Positions 8,363-16,853 of a stretch of 45,573 bases of DNA are shown here, piece after piece (positions within the stretch are counted from its first letter, which is position 1; every line of letters starts with the position of its first letter). This DNA comes from a bacterium (GTDB lineage Bacteria > Pseudomonadota > Gammaproteobacteria > Burkholderiales > Thiobacillaceae). The translations under genes and the position numbers were made by a program. The DNA is taken from assembly GCA_009772925.1 (NCBI GenBank), contig WOUQ01000019.1, forward strand, positions 1-45,573. The letters are read 5' to 3'. The notes under the pieces were generated by a model that was not told where the DNA came from, made no database searches, and saw only the letters and a list, made by a program, of their open reading frames with translations.

Positions 8363-8515
8363 TTAAGCCAACGTTGGCCGATATGGGGTTTGTCTCAGCG
8401 GGCTCCCCAGATAGCCAGATTCCAGCATCGCCCAGGCCAGCGTCAGGGCAGCGGCGCTGCGGGAGTCCTGGGTCTCTTGCTGGAAGCGGTGCATGGCTTC
8501 CAGGACAATTTGCAT
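8363..8515 (-). CDS. Hypothetical 50-residue protein
   Basis: A short reading frame, MQIVLEAMHRFQQETQDS to the end LRQTPYRPTLA, starts six bases after a perfect GGAGG. The first 35 residues read as an amphipathic helix rich in Ala, Leu, Gln and Met. It is the last of a row of tiny minus-strand frames running from 9380. Its 5' part overlaps the frame at 8443-8637. I recognise no family. The strong ribosome binding site is the main support. Confidence 0.45.
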   Translation of the reverse strand: MQIVLEAMHRFQQETQDSRSAAALTLAWAMLESGYLGSPLRQTPYRPTLA

Positions 8516-8637
8516 GGATGCCTCCTGGCTGGGCCCCCAGAATCCCCGACCTCCTCGACATCGCCGATGACGACGCGGCGGACGTGGACGGCGCTGTCAT
8601 CACCGTCCGAGTTTTTGTTTGCGGCGGCGCGGCTCAT
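8443..8637 (-). CDS. Hypothetical 64-residue protein
   Basis: ATG 8637 is preceded by GGAG at five bases, and that ribosome binding site overlaps the stop of the preceding frame (TAG at 8648-8646), a typical operon junction. The N-terminal half (MSRAAANKNSDGDDSAVHVR, then VVIGDVEEVGDS) looks protein-like. The C-terminal half is Cys/Pro/Ser-rich and overlaps the next frame, so the original stop may have been lost. No family recognised. Confidence 0.35.
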   Translation of the reverse strand: MSRAAANKNSDGDDSAVHVRRVVIGDVEEVGDSGGPARRHPCKLSWKPCTASSKRPRTPAAPLP

Positions 8638-8645
8638 GACGACTC

Positions 8646-8810
8646 CTAACGGTCCGCGCGCTGCACGGTCCGCGCCGTTTTCAGGACGCTGATAGCGTCC
8701 TTGAAGGCCGCCACAGGATCAGGGAAAACCCGGTCATCTCCGTCGAGCACGGTCCGGTCGAAATAATTCACCCGAGCCCACCAGATGCTTGACGCCGTCC
8801 TCCACGTCAT
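8646..8810 (-). CDS. Hypothetical 54-residue protein or C-terminal part of a frameshifted one
   Basis: This frame reads MTWRTASSIWWARVNYFDRT and then LDGDDRVFPDPVAAFKDAI, which looks natural. Its stop sits in the ribosome binding site of the next frame. Its own ATG has no ribosome binding site and lies inside the frame at 8734-8946, one base out of phase. It could be a separate overlapping gene starting at GTG or ATG, or the continuation of the upstream frame after a one-base change near 8775. No family recognised. Confidence 0.35.
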   Translation of the reverse strand: MTWRTASSIWWARVNYFDRTVLDGDDRVFPDPVAAFKDAISVLKTARTVQRADR

Positions 8811-8946
8811 CCGTGATCAGGGTGGTGACGGGGCGCTGGCCGAAGAACTCGATCCAGAAGCCCAGGCGGTTGGCGAAGGCGGCGTCGCGGCCGCTGGAGG
8901 CGGCGATGACGGCGCCGGCCAGGGAGGAGAAGCCGAGATCAATCAT
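8734..8946 (-). CDS. Hypothetical 70-residue protein
   Basis: It starts at ATG 8946 inside the end of the preceding frame (overlap ATGATTGA) with AAGGAGG upstream, so translation would be coupled. The first 55 residues (FSSLAGAVIAASSGRDAAF, RLGFWIEFFGQRPVTTLITD) are plausible. The last 15 (RPDRARRR) look like out-of-frame reading, and a better continuation exists one frame over (8646-8810). No family recognised; possibly frameshifted. Confidence 0.4.
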   Translation of the reverse strand: MIDLGFSSLAGAVIAASSGRDAAFANRLGFWIEFFGQRPVTTLITDDVEDGVKHLVGSGELFRPDRARRR

Positions 8947-9133
8947 GGCCGGCCTCCTTGCGGTTGACCAGATCGAGGATATTGTCGATCAGGGGTTCCA
9001 GCCCAAAAGCGGCGGCGTTGATGCGCCCAGGCATCGCGCATGGAATGGAGGCCGAATGCCCGAGCAGGTACGCCACGCCCTGGGCCTGGGCCTGGGCCGG
9101 GACGTCCCAGAACTCGAAACGGTCGCTGGCCTC
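8939..9133 (-). pseudogene. Small hypothetical gene without a usable start (second of two paralogues)
   Basis: The frame ends ...LEPLIDNILDLVNRKEAGHD and carries the block AQGVAYLLGHSASIPC followed by INAAAFGLEPL. The same block, diverged, occurs in the gene just upstream (ARGVAHLLGHSADLPC, then AAAWGLEDLLEQ). The two are tandem paralogues of about 60-80 residues. A GAGGAGAGG stretch lies where a ribosome binding site should be, but no ATG, GTG or TTG follows in this frame. The layout recalls small Pseudomonas DUF3077-type proteins; I would not press that. Confidence 0.4.
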
Positions 9134-9380
9134 TCCTCGGGGAGGGTGATGCCCTCGCCGAGCATGGCCAGCATCTGCTCCAGGAGGTCTTCCAGTCCCC
9201 AGGCGGCGGCGCGGACACGCTTCGGGCACCACGCACGGGAGGTCGGCGCTATGGCCGAGCAGATGCGCCACCCCGCGCGCCTGGGCGGCGAGCCGATTGA
9301 ACTGGTCGTTATGATCGAGGGAAATGAAACGGCCACCTCGCCGGCGAGGCGAGGTGGCCAGAAGATACTGACTTTTGCAT
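9134..9380 (-). pseudogene. Frameshifted small hypothetical gene (first of two paralogues)
   Basis: A good start exists (AAGGAG, then ATG 9380, MQKSVSSGHL), but the frame soon closes. The recognisable body continues one frame over as RFISLDHNDQFNRL and ARGVAHLLGHSADLPC, then shifts again near 9220 to AAAWGLEDLLEQMLAMLGEG. Comparison with the paralogue downstream shows one extra base at the second shift. A 12-bp perfect hairpin lies at the first shift. Two disruptions in so short a gene suggest decay, or less likely sequencing error. Confidence 0.45.
9331..9359. repeat. Perfect 12-bp stem-loop
   Basis: GGCCACCTCGCC and its exact complement flank the loop GGCGA. It lies within the broken small gene, about 20 bp after its start codon, at the point where the frame shifts. 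There is no T tract. Confidence 0.7.
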
Positions 9381-9400
9381 GTATGACTCCTTAAAACGCC

Positions 9401-9431
9401 GAAGAAAGAACCGATGGTTTTGTGCATCGGT
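9401..9431 (-). terminator. Intrinsic terminator after tRNA-Val
   Basis: On the minus strand ACCGATG, loop CACAAAAC and CATCGGT are followed by TCTTTCTTC, 35 bases beyond the tRNA-Val 3' end. It closes the long tRNA-Leu to tRNA-Val transcription block and separates it from the tiny ORFs downstream. Confidence 0.65.
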
Positions 9432-9465
9432 ACATTCCGTCGGAACGGCGCTTCAGAAGTCGTGC

Positions 9466-9541
9466 TGGTGGGTGCTGACGGGGTCGAACCGCCGACATTC
9501 GCCTTGTAAGGGCGACGCTCTACCAACTGAGCTAAGCACCC
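9466..9541 (-). tRNA. tRNA-Val, anticodon TAC
   Basis: A 76-base tRNA: acceptor stem GGGTGCT / AGCACCC, D arm GCTCAGTTGGTAGAGC, anticodon loop CTTACAA, T arm GGTTCGACCCC and encoded CCA. It begins 13 bases after the hupB stop codon with no promoter between, so it is probably cut from the hupB transcript. No duplicated 3' end is seen nearby, so it is not an obvious integration site. Confidence 0.97.
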
Positions 9542-9554
9542 GTCAGAAAGACGT

Positions 9555-9827
9555 CTAGTTTACAGCGTCTTTCAGCGCTTTGCCAGCACGGAATTTCGGA
9601 ACTTTCGCGGCCTTGATCTTGATGGTGGCTCCTGTGCGGGGGTTGCGGCCGGATCGGGCGGCGCGCTTGCCTACGTAGAAGGAACCAAAACCCACCAGAG
9701 TGACCATCTCGCCTTTCTTCAAGGCCTTTTTTACGGCGTCCATGGCGCCATCGAGGGCACGTCCCGCGGCCGCCTTGGAAATATCGGCGGAGGCGGCGAT
9801 GGCATCGATCAATTCGGATTTGTTCAC
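9555..9827 (-). CDS. hupB: DNA-binding protein HU-beta
   Basis: A nucleoid-associated, minor-groove-bending dimer. At 90 residues it has the standard HU length and fold: [24 protein letters not shown], the arm sequence [16 protein letters not shown] with the intercalating Pro, and [16 protein letters not shown] at the end. It lies 105 bp downstream of lon, as in many proteobacteria, and has its own excellent promoter in that gap. tRNA-Val follows immediately. Confidence 0.97.
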   Translation of the reverse strand: MNKSELIDAIAASADISKAAAGRALDGAMDAVKKALKKGEMVTLVGFGSFYVGKRAARSGRNPRTGATIKIKAAKVPKFRAGKALKDAVN

Positions 9828-9855
9828 GGAGTCCCCCTTTCAATGGATGAAGGCA

Positions 9856-9873
9856 CGCAGGCGCAAGCCTGCG
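9856..9873 (-). promoter_or_regulatory. Hairpin at the 5' end of the hupB leader
   Basis: CGCAGGC, loop TTGC and GCCTGCG form a perfect 7-bp stem starting at or within a few bases of the predicted transcription start. Such 5' stems usually protect mRNA from 5'-dependent decay; regulation is unproven. Confidence 0.45.
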
Positions 9874-9879
9874 CGGGGT

Positions 9880-9908
9880 TTTATAGAACCCGGCAACCCC
9901 AGTGTCAA
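9880..9908 (-). promoter_or_regulatory. Strong sigma-70 promoter of hupB
   Basis: On the minus strand a perfect TTGACA (9908-9903), a 17-bp spacer and TATAAA (9885-9880). It is the best promoter match in the window and lets HU and tRNA-Val be expressed independently of lon. Confidence 0.85.
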
Positions 9909-9932
9909 GCGCCTTCTGGCCGGAAAGCCCCG

Positions 9933-12347
9933 TCAATGCTTGATTACGGCGGGGGGCTCGGTGGCCGGCGGAAGCGGTGTCGGGGTCTCCGCCGCGACCC
10001 TCGCCTCGGCGATGGGTTCGGGCATGCGCTCCAGGGTCGCCTCCAGCACCTGTTCGATCCACTTCACGGGCTGAATTTCCAGGCGGTTCTTGATGTTGTC
10101 GGGGATCTCGACGAGGTCCTTGACGTTGCCTTCGGGGATCAACACCTTCTTGATACCGCCGCGATGCGCCGCCAGCAGTTTCTCCTTGAGGCCGCCGATG
10201 GGCAGCACCTCGCCGCGCAGGGTGATCTCGCCGGTCATGGCCACGTCGCAGCGCACCGGAATTCCGGCGAACACCGAGACCATGGCGGTGGTGATCGCCG
10301 CGCCGGCGGAAGGACCGTCCTTGGGCGTGGCGCCCTCCGGCATGTGGATGTGCATGTCGTTCTTCTCGAAGGCATCGGCGGCGATGCCCAGGGCAGTGGC
10401 CCGGCTGCGCGTGACCGTGCGCGCCGCCTCGATGGATTCCTTCATGACATCGCCGAGTTGGCCGGTGCGGGTGATGTTGCCCTTGCCGGGCATCATGGAA
10501 GCCTCGATGGTGAGCAGTTCGCCACCCACCTCGGTCCAGGCCAGACCGGTGACCTGGCCCACCTGGTTGTTCTTCTCCGCCATGCCGTAGGTGTAGCGCT
10601 GCACGCCGAGGTACTTGTCGAGGTTCTTGGCGGTGACGCTGATCTTGCCCTTGGCCTTCTTCAGGGTCTGGGCGGTGACCGCCTTGCGGCAGATCTTGGA
10701 GATTTCCCGCTCCAGGCCGCGCACGCCGGATTCCCGCGTGTAGTAACGCACGATGTCGCGCAGGGCGCTTTCGGCCACGTGCAACTCGGTGTCCTTGAGG
10801 CCGTTGTTCTTCATCTGCTTGGGCAGCAGATAGCGCTGCGCGATGCTGATCTTCTCGTCCTCGGTGTAGCCGGACAGGCGGATCACCTCCATGCGGTCGA
10901 GCAGCGGGGCCGGAATGTTGAGGGAGTTCGCGGTGGCGACGAACATCACGTCGGAGAGGTCGTAGTCCACTTCCACGTAGTGGTCCTGGAAGGTGTGGTT
11001 CTGTTCGGGGTCCAGCACCTCCAGCAGGGCGGAGGATGGATCGCCGCGGAAGTCCTGACCCATCTTGTCGACTTCGTCCAGCAGGAACAGCGGGTTGCGC
11101 ACGCCCACCTTGGTCAGGCTTTGCAGGATCTTGCCGGGCATGGAGCCGATGTAGGTGCGCCGGTGGCCGCGAATCTCGGCCTCGTCACGGACGCCGCCCA
11201 GGGCCATGCGCACGAACTTGCGGTTGGTGGCGCGGGCGATGGACTGGCCGAGGGAGGTCTTGCCCACGCCGGGCGGCCCGACCAGGCAGAGGATGGGTGC
11301 CTTCAGCTTGTCCACCCGCTGTTGCACGGCCAGGTATTCGACGATGCGTTCCTTCACCTTCTCCAGGCCGAAGTGGTCGGTGTCGAGCACGTCCTGGGCG
11401 TTGTCCAGACTCTTGCTGATCTTGGTCTTCTTCTTCCAGGGCAGGTTGATGAGGGTCTCGATGTAGGTGCGCACCACCGTGGCCTCGGCCGACATGGGCG
11501 ACATCATCTTCAGCTTCTTCAGCTCGGCCTCGGCCTTCTTGGTGGCCTCGCGCGACATGTGGGCAGCCTTGACGCGCTTGTCGAGCTCGTCCAGATCCTG
11601 GCTTTCGTCGACATCGCCCAGTTCCTTCTGGATGGCCTTGACCTGTTCGTTCAGGTAGTACTCGCGCTGGCTCTTCTCCATCTGGCGCTTGACGCGGCCG
11701 CGGATGCGCTTTTCCACCTGGAGGATGTCGATCTCGGTTTCCATGAAGCCCATCAGATGGTCCAGGCGGGCCTTCAAGTCGGTCATTTCCAGGATGGCCT
11801 GCTTCTGCTCCAGCTTCAGCGGCAGGTGGGCGGCGATGGTGTCGGTGAGCCGGCCGGCGTCGTCGATGCCGGCCAGGGAAGCCAGGATCTCGGGCGGAAT
11901 CTTCTTGTTCAGCTTGACGTAGTTGTCGAACTGGGCCAGCAGGGCGCGGCGCATGGCCTCGATCTCGGAATCCTCGGCGCCGGTTTCCGGCAGGGGCTCG
12001 CCACGCGCCATGTAGTGCGAACCTTCGTCGATGAATTCCTCGACCTGGACGCGCTGGTTGCCTTCCACCAGCACCTTCACGGTGCCGTCCGGCAGCTTGA
12101 GCATCTGCAGGATGCTGGCGATGGCGCCGATCTCGTAGAGGTCCTCGAAGGCGGGTTCGTCCTTGGCGGCCGACTTCTGCGCCACCAGCAGGATGTGCTT
12201 GCCCGCGTCCATGGCAGTTTCCAGCGCCTTGATGGACTTCGGCCGGCCCACGAACAGGGGGATGACCATGTGCGGGAACACCACCACGTCGCGCAGCGGC
12301 AGCAGCGGCAGGGTGACGGCTTCGGTGAAATGGGTAGTCTGGCTCAT
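9933..12347 (-). CDS. lon: ATP-dependent protease La (Lon)
   Basis: A hexameric AAA+ serine protease that removes misfolded and short-lived regulatory proteins. The 804 residues have the N-terminal substrate domain ([20 protein letters not shown]), a coiled-coil stretch, the Walker A motif [11 protein letters not shown], Walker [10 protein letters not shown], and the C-terminal Ser-Lys protease site ([10 protein letters not shown] with the catalytic Ser; [17 protein letters not shown] with the Lys). The length is normal. The short tail after the protease domain is Pro/Glu-rich. It follows clpX by 88 bp containing a hairpin; hupB follows it. Confidence 0.97.
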   Translation of the reverse strand: MSQTTHFTEAVTLPLLPLRDVVVFPHMVIPLFVGRPKSIKALETAMDAGKHILLVAQKSAAKDEPAFEDLYEIGAIASILQMLKLPDGTVKVLVEGNQRVQVEEFIDEGSHYMARGEPLPETGAEDSEIEAMRRALLAQFDNYVKLNKKIPPEILASLAGIDDAGRLTDTIAAHLPLKLEQKQAILEMTDLKARLDHLMGFMETEIDILQVEKRIRGRVKRQMEKSQREYYLNEQVKAIQKELGDVDESQDLDELDKRVKAAHMSREATKKAEAELKKLKMMSPMSAEATVVRTYIETLINLPWKKKTKISKSLDNAQDVLDTDHFGLEKVKERIVEYLAVQQRVDKLKAPILCLVGPPGVGKTSLGQSIARATNRKFVRMALGGVRDEAEIRGHRRTYIGSMPGKILQSLTKVGVRNPLFLLDEVDKMGQDFRGDPSSALLEVLDPEQNHTFQDHYVEVDYDLSDVMFVATANSLNIPAPLLDRMEVIRLSGYTEDEKISIAQRYLLPKQMKNNGLKDTELHVAESALRDIVRYYTRESGVRGLEREISKICRKAVTAQTLKKAKGKISVTAKNLDKYLGVQRYTYGMAEKNNQVGQVTGLAWTEVGGELLTIEASMMPGKGNITRTGQLGDVMKESIEAARTVTRSRATALGIAADAFEKNDMHIHMPEGATPKDGPSAGAAITTAMVSVFAGIPVRCDVAMTGEITLRGEVLPIGGLKEKLLAAHRGGIKKVLIPEGNVKDLVEIPDNIKNRLEIQPVKWIEQVLEATLERMPEPIAEARVAAETPTPLPPATEPPAVIKH

Positions 12348-12395
12348 GACGTTCTCCGGCGGATGCTCCGCCTCCTCGGTTCGAGCTACATGACG

Positions 12396-12422
12396 CCGCC
12401 GGGTCGGATTTCAACCCGGCGG
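12396..12422. terminator. Stem-loop between clpX and lon
   Basis: A perfect 9-bp GC-rich stem (CCGCCGGGT / ACCCGGCGG) with a 9-base loop. No T tract follows on the minus strand, so it may act as an RNA-processing or attenuation site rather than a full terminator. Confidence 0.4.
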
Positions 12423-12435
12423 TACAAACGGTTTT

Positions 12436-13692
12436 TCAGCCGGCGGCCTTGGCCTGCTCGGCATACAGCAACAACGGCTTCGACTCGCCGCTGATGGATT
12501 TCTCGTCGACCACCACCTTGCTCACATCCTGCATGCTCGGCAGTTCGTACATGATGTCGAGCAGGGACTGCTCGATGATGGAGCGCAGGCCGCGCGCGCC
12601 GGTCTTGCGCTTCAGCGCACGCTTGGCGATGGCGGTGAGGGCCTCGTCGCGGAATTCGAGGTCGGCGCCTTCCATCTTGAACAGCTTCTGGAATTGCTTG
12701 ACCAGGGCGTTCCTGGGCTCGGTGAGGATCTGTACCAGGGCCTTCTCGTCGAGTTCCTCGAGGGTGGCGATGACCGGCAGACGGCCGACGAACTCGGGGA
12801 TGAGGCCGTACTTGATGAGGTCTTCCGGCTCCACCATCTTGAACACCTCGCCGACGTCCTTGCTGTTGTCCTTGGACTTCACCTCGGCGCCGAAACCGAT
12901 GCCGGATTTCTCGGTGCGGTTGCGGATCACCTTGTCGAGGCCGCTGAAGGCGCCGCCGACGATGAACAGGATGTTGGTGGTGTCGACCTGGATGTATTCC
13001 TGGTTCGGGTGCTTGCGCCCGCCCTGCGGCGGAATCGAGGCGACGGTACCCTCGATCAGCTTCAGCAGGGCCTGCTGCACGCCCTCGCCGGACACGTCAC
13101 GGGTGATGGAGGGGTTCTCCGAGCGACGCGAAATCTTGTCGATCTCGTCGATGTAGACGATGCCGTTCTTCGCCTTCTCGACGTCGTAATCGCACTTCTG
13201 CAGGAGCTTCTGGATGATGTTCTCGACGTCCTCGCCGACGTAACCGGCCTCGGTCAGGGTGGTGGCGTCGGAGATGACGAAGGGCACGTTGAGCAGGCGG
13301 GCCAGGGTCTGCGCCAGCAGGGTCTTGCCGGAACCGGTGGGGCCGATGAGCAGGATGTTGCTCTTCGCCAGCTCGACCTCGTCCTCCTTGTTGCCACCCG
13401 GATTGCGCAAGCGCTTGTAATGGTTGTAGACGGCCACCGCCAGTGCCTTCTTGGCGAGGAACTGGCCGATGACGTACTGGTCCAGCACCGCGCTGATTTC
13501 CTGCGGCGTCGGCAGTTTGTCGCCGCTCTCCTTCTCCGGATCCTTGCCGACGTCCTCGCGGATGATGTCGATGCACAGGTCCACGCATTCGTCGCAGATG
13601 AACACCGACGGACCGGCGATGAGCTTGCGCACCTCGTGCTGGCTCTTGCCGCAGAAGGAGCAGTAGAGAAGTTTTTCGTCGCGGTCCGCCAT
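12436..13692 (-). CDS. clpX: ATP-dependent Clp protease ATP-binding subunit ClpX
   Basis: A AAA+ unfoldase that feeds tagged substrates to ClpP. The 418 residues show the N-terminal zinc-binding domain ([11 protein letters not shown] ... CDECVDLC, four Cys), Walker [13 protein letters not shown], Walker B YIDEIDKI, the pore-loop GYVG, and the IGF loop that docks on ClpP (SGIGFGAEV). It is 38 bp downstream of clpP, the normal arrangement. Confidence 0.97.
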   Translation of the reverse strand: MADRDEKLLYCSFCGKSQHEVRKLIAGPSVFICDECVDLCIDIIREDVGKDPEKESGDKLPTPQEISAVLDQYVIGQFLAKKALAVAVYNHYKRLRNPGGNKEDEVELAKSNILLIGPTGSGKTLLAQTLARLLNVPFVISDATTLTEAGYVGEDVENIIQKLLQKCDYDVEKAKNGIVYIDEIDKISRRSENPSITRDVSGEGVQQALLKLIEGTVASIPPQGGRKHPNQEYIQVDTTNILFIVGGAFSGLDKVIRNRTEKSGIGFGAEVKSKDNSKDVGEVFKMVEPEDLIKYGLIPEFVGRLPVIATLEELDEKALVQILTEPRNALVKQFQKLFKMEGADLEFRDEALTAIAKRALKRKTGARGLRSIIEQSLLDIMYELPSMQDVSKVVVDEKSISGESKPLLLYAEQAKAAG

Positions 13693-13730
13693 GGTTCAGT
13701 CCTGTTAATACCTGATTATTTAACTCAAGT

Positions 13731-14354
13731 TTACGCGGCGTCGTTGCGATTGGCCAGCACTTTATCGGCCATGCCATAGGCCACCGACTGCTCCGCGCTC
13801 ATGAAGTTGTCGCGCTCCGTGTCCCGCTCGATGGTCTCGATGGACTGGCCGGTGTGATCGGCGAGGAGCTGATTCAGCTTTTGCTTGAGGTAGAGGATTT
13901 CCTTGGCGTGAATCTCGATGTCCGTCGCCTGGCCCTGGAAGCCGCCCAGGGGCTGGTGGATCATCACGCGGGAGTTGGGCAGCACGAAGCGCTTGCCCTT
14001 GGCGCCGGCGGAAAGCAGGAAGGCGCCCATGCTGGCGGCCTGACCCACGCACAGGGTGGAGACGTCGGGCTTGATGAAACGCATGGTGTCGTAGATGCCC
14101 ATGCCGGCGGTAATGGAGCCGCCAGGGGAGTTGATGTACAGGTAGATGTCCTTGTCCGGGTTTTCCGACTCGAGGAACAGCAACTGGGCCACCACCAGGT
14201 TGGCGCTCATGTCGTTGACCGGCCCCACCAGGAAGACCACCCGCTCCTTCAGCAGGCGGGAGTAGATGTCGTAGGCGCGCTCGCCGCGGCCGCTCTGCTC
14301 GATGACCATGGGGATGTACCCCAGGCCGGAAGGTTCCTGCGTCCAGTGGCTCAT
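13731..14354 (-). CDS. clpP: ATP-dependent Clp protease proteolytic subunit
   Basis: A serine peptidase that forms the double heptameric barrel of ClpXP. The 207 residues have the catalytic triad in its usual motifs: Ser in [14 protein letters not shown], His in [12 protein letters not shown] and a later Asp. The propeptide region [17 protein letters not shown] precedes it. The start overlaps the tig stop by one base (TGATG), so translation is coupled to trigger factor. Confidence 0.97.
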   Translation of the reverse strand: MSHWTQEPSGLGYIPMVIEQSGRGERAYDIYSRLLKERVVFLVGPVNDMSANLVVAQLLFLESENPDKDIYLYINSPGGSITAGMGIYDTMRFIKPDVSTLCVGQAASMGAFLLSAGAKGKRFVLPNSRVMIHQPLGGFQGQATDIEIHAKEILYLKQKLNQLLADHTGQSIETIERDTERDNFMSAEQSVAYGMADKVLANRNDAA

Positions 14355-15640
14355 CAGGCGGTTCCCATCAGTTTTTCCAGCGGGGTCGTCTTATCGGTGA
14401 CCTGGGCCCGCTCCAGCACCCATTGCACCACGTTCTCTTCCAGCACCAGGGCGCGCGCCTCCTTGAGGCGGGAAGCGTCCTGATAGTACCAGCCCACCAC
14501 CTCGGCAGGGTCCTCGTAGCTCTGCGCGAACTCGTCCACCATGGCGCGCACCTGATCCTCGCTGGCGGTGATCTTCTGCTCACGGATCAGGGCCTCCATC
14601 AGCAGGCCCAGTGCGACGCGGCGCTTGGCCTGCGGCTCGAAGATGTCGTCGCCCAGCTTGATGTCCTGTTCCTTGAGGCCGCGCGCCTTCAGGTCGTTGA
14701 AGGCCTTTTCCTTGAGGCCCTGCTGTTCCATGGCCACCAGGCTGCCGGGCACGTCGAACGGCGTGGTTTCCAGCAGGCCGTTCAACACCTGCTCCTTGAC
14801 CTTGGCCAGTACCCGGCGCTTCGCCTCGCGCGCCAGGTTGCCGCGGATCTCCTCGCGCAGCTTGGCCACGCCGCCCTCGTGGATGCCCAGGCTTTGCGCC
14901 ATGGCCTCGTCCACCTCCGGCAGCACCGCCTCGTGCACCGACTTCAGGGTGGCCTCGAAGCTGGCGGTCTTGCCCGCCAGTTCCTTGGCGAAGTAATCGG
15001 CGGGAAAGCTCACCTCGAAGGTCTTGCTCTCGCCCGCCTTCATGCCCGCCAGGCTGCCCTCGAAATCCTTCAGGGTACGGCCTTCGCCGAGGATCACCGG
15101 AAAGTCCTTGGCCTCGCCGCCGGGGAACAGCTCGCCGCCGATCCTGCCCAGGTAGTCCACGTGCACGCGGTCGCCCTCGCGCGCCGCGCGCTCCACCGCG
15201 TGGTACTGCACACGCTGCTTGCGCAGCACATCCAGGGTGCGGTCGACGTCGGCATCACTCACCTCGACCACGGGACGACTCACCTTGATCTGTGACAGGT
15301 CACCGACCTGGATTTCCGGGAACACCTCGAAGGTGGCGACGAAAGCGCCGTTTTCGCCGGGCGCGAAACGCGGGTAGCCGGCCACCGCCAGCTTGCCGGC
15401 CTGCACGGCCTCGCCAAACTCGCGGTTGAGGGCCTCGCCCATCACCTCGCCACGAATCTCGTTGGCATAACGCGCCGACACCAGTTTCATGGGCGCCTTG
15501 CCGGGACGGAAACCGTCCATGCGCACGGTGCGGGCCACCTTCCCCAGGCGCTTGCGCACTTCCGCCTCCACCTCCTCCTGGCTGAGGTTGAGGGTGACAC
15601 GGCGGTTGAGTCCTTCCAGAGTTTCCACGGTTGCAGTCAT
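14354..15640 (-). CDS. tig: Trigger factor
   Basis: A ribosome-associated chaperone and prolyl isomerase that meets nascent chains at the exit tunnel. The 428 residues contain the ribosome-binding signature [11 protein letters not shown] (a G-F-R-x-G-x-x-P type loop) near residue 45, the FKBP-type isomerase domain around residues 150-240 ([14 protein letters not shown]), and the C-terminal chaperone domain. It heads the tig-clpP-clpX-lon block; tRNA-Leu(TAG) lies about 150 bp upstream on the same strand. Confidence 0.96.
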   Translation of the reverse strand: MTATVETLEGLNRRVTLNLSQEEVEAEVRKRLGKVARTVRMDGFRPGKAPMKLVSARYANEIRGEVMGEALNREFGEAVQAGKLAVAGYPRFAPGENGAFVATFEVFPEIQVGDLSQIKVSRPVVEVSDADVDRTLDVLRKQRVQYHAVERAAREGDRVHVDYLGRIGGELFPGGEAKDFPVILGEGRTLKDFEGSLAGMKAGESKTFEVSFPADYFAKELAGKTASFEATLKSVHEAVLPEVDEAMAQSLGIHEGGVAKLREEIRGNLAREAKRRVLAKVKEQVLNGLLETTPFDVPGSLVAMEQQGLKEKAFNDLKARGLKEQDIKLGDDIFEPQAKRRVALGLLMEALIREQKITASEDQVRAMVDEFAQSYEDPAEVVGWYYQDASRLKEARALVLEENVVQWVLERAQVTDKTTPLEKLMGTA

Positions 15641-15787
15641 AAGGTTTTCCTTGAACGATCAATATTCATGCCAACTAATCCTTTCGCCGGGTTGCACCCC
15701 GGGCCGCGTCCCGCGAACGCTCCAGCCGCGCGCGGCGTCTGCGAAAAACGACAATCGCCACGCGCCTGGCTTGAATGCAACCCGGAC

Positions 15788-15871
15788 TGGTGCGAAAGGG
15801 GGGACTCGAACCCCCACGCCATAGGCGCTGGAACCTAAATCCAGTGCGTCTACCAATTCCGCCACTTTCGC
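15788..15871 (-). tRNA. tRNA-Leu, anticodon TAG
   Basis: A class II tRNA with acceptor GCGAAAG / CTTTCGC, D arm GGTAGACGC, anticodon loop TTTAGGT (anticodon TAG), a long variable arm and an encoded CCA end. It precedes tig on the same strand with no clear terminator between, so it may share a transcript with it. Confidence 0.97.
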
Positions 15872-15966
15872 GAAAACGGCCAAGTGTAAACTACGCGCCC
15901 CCTCACCGCCAGCCGCGAGACGCGGCGACCCAGAGGCAACCCTTTGTTTTTATTGGCATCCGTTCA

Positions 15967-16848
15967 ATGAATACGGCCCACCTGGTGAACGCCGGGCATT
16001 ACGAGAACTTCCCCGTGGCCTCGGTCTTCCTGCCCGCCCGGCTGCGCCCGGCGGTGCGCGCCATCTACGCCTTCGCCCGCAGTGCCGACGACTTCGCCGA
16101 CGAGGGCGAGCATCCGGCGGCATGGCGTCTGGCTCGGCTGGCGGAATACCACGCCCACCTGCATGGCCTGGAACGGGGAGAGGATGTCGATCACCCCGTG
16201 TTCCGGGAACTCGCTCCCCACATCCGGGCGCACGGCCTGCCCTATCCCCTGTTCCACGACCTGCTCGCCGCCTTCGAGCAGGATTGCGTGAAAACCCGCT
16301 ACGCCCATTTCGGCGAAGTCATGGACTACTGCCGCCGTTCCGCCAACCCCATCGGCCGCTTGTTGCTGAAGCTCTACGGCGACGAGGACGTGAAGCACCA
16401 GGCCTGGTCCGACGGCATCTGCTCCGCCCTGCAACTCATCAACTTCCTGCAGGATGTAGCGGTGGATTACCAAAAGGGCCGCATCTACCTGCCCGAGGAC
16501 GAACTCGCGAAATTCGGCATCAGTGAACGCCAGATCGCCGAAGGCCGGGTGGATGCCCTCTGGCAGCAGTTCATGAAGGGCCAGATCGAGCGCGCCCGGC
16601 GCATGCTGCAGGCCGGCGCCCCCCTGGGCCGCGCGCTGAAGGGCCGCATCGGCCTGGAGATGCGCCTCATCATCCTGGGTGGCGAACGCATCCTCTATCA
16701 ACTGCACGCAAGCCGAGGCGACATGTTCCATCAGCGTCCCAAACTGGGCTGGAAGGATGGCGTTGTCATGCTCCGCCGCGCCCTCTTCCCCGGCGGTGGC
16801 CGCGCGGCGCGGGGCTCGTCCTGCGCCAGCGGCGGCTGCGGGCACTAG
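15967..16848 (+). CDS. hpnC: Squalene synthase HpnC (hydroxysqualene-forming)
   Basis: In the three-step bacterial route, HpnC converts presqualene diphosphate to hydroxysqualene. The 293 residues belong to the trans-isoprenyl diphosphate synthase fold, with aspartate-rich motifs SADDFADE (about residue 40) and NFLQDVAVDYQKGRIYLP (about residue 165). The C-terminus ends in an unusual Gly/Cys-rich tail, CASGGCGH. I start at ATG 15967, where homology begins, although the frame is open upstream across the tRNA-Leu gene. hpnD follows 5 bp later. Confidence 0.93.
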   Translation: MNTAHLVNAGHYENFPVASVFLPARLRPAVRAIYAFARSADDFADEGEHPAAWRLARLAEYHAHLHGLERGEDVDHPVFRELAPHIRAHGLPYPLFHDLLAAFEQDCVKTRYAHFGEVMDYCRRSANPIGRLLLKLYGDEDVKHQAWSDGICSALQLINFLQDVAVDYQKGRIYLPEDELAKFGISERQIAEGRVDALWQQFMKGQIERARRMLQAGAPLGRALKGRIGLEMRLIILGGERILYQLHASRGDMFHQRPKLGWKDGVVMLRRALFPGGGRAARGSSCASGGCGH

Positions 16849-16853
16849 GCAGC

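Noticed and set aside
9385-9541. tRNA-Val as attachment site of an integrated island containing the small ORFs
   Set aside because: No duplicated tRNA 3' end and no integrase gene are visible on the far side.
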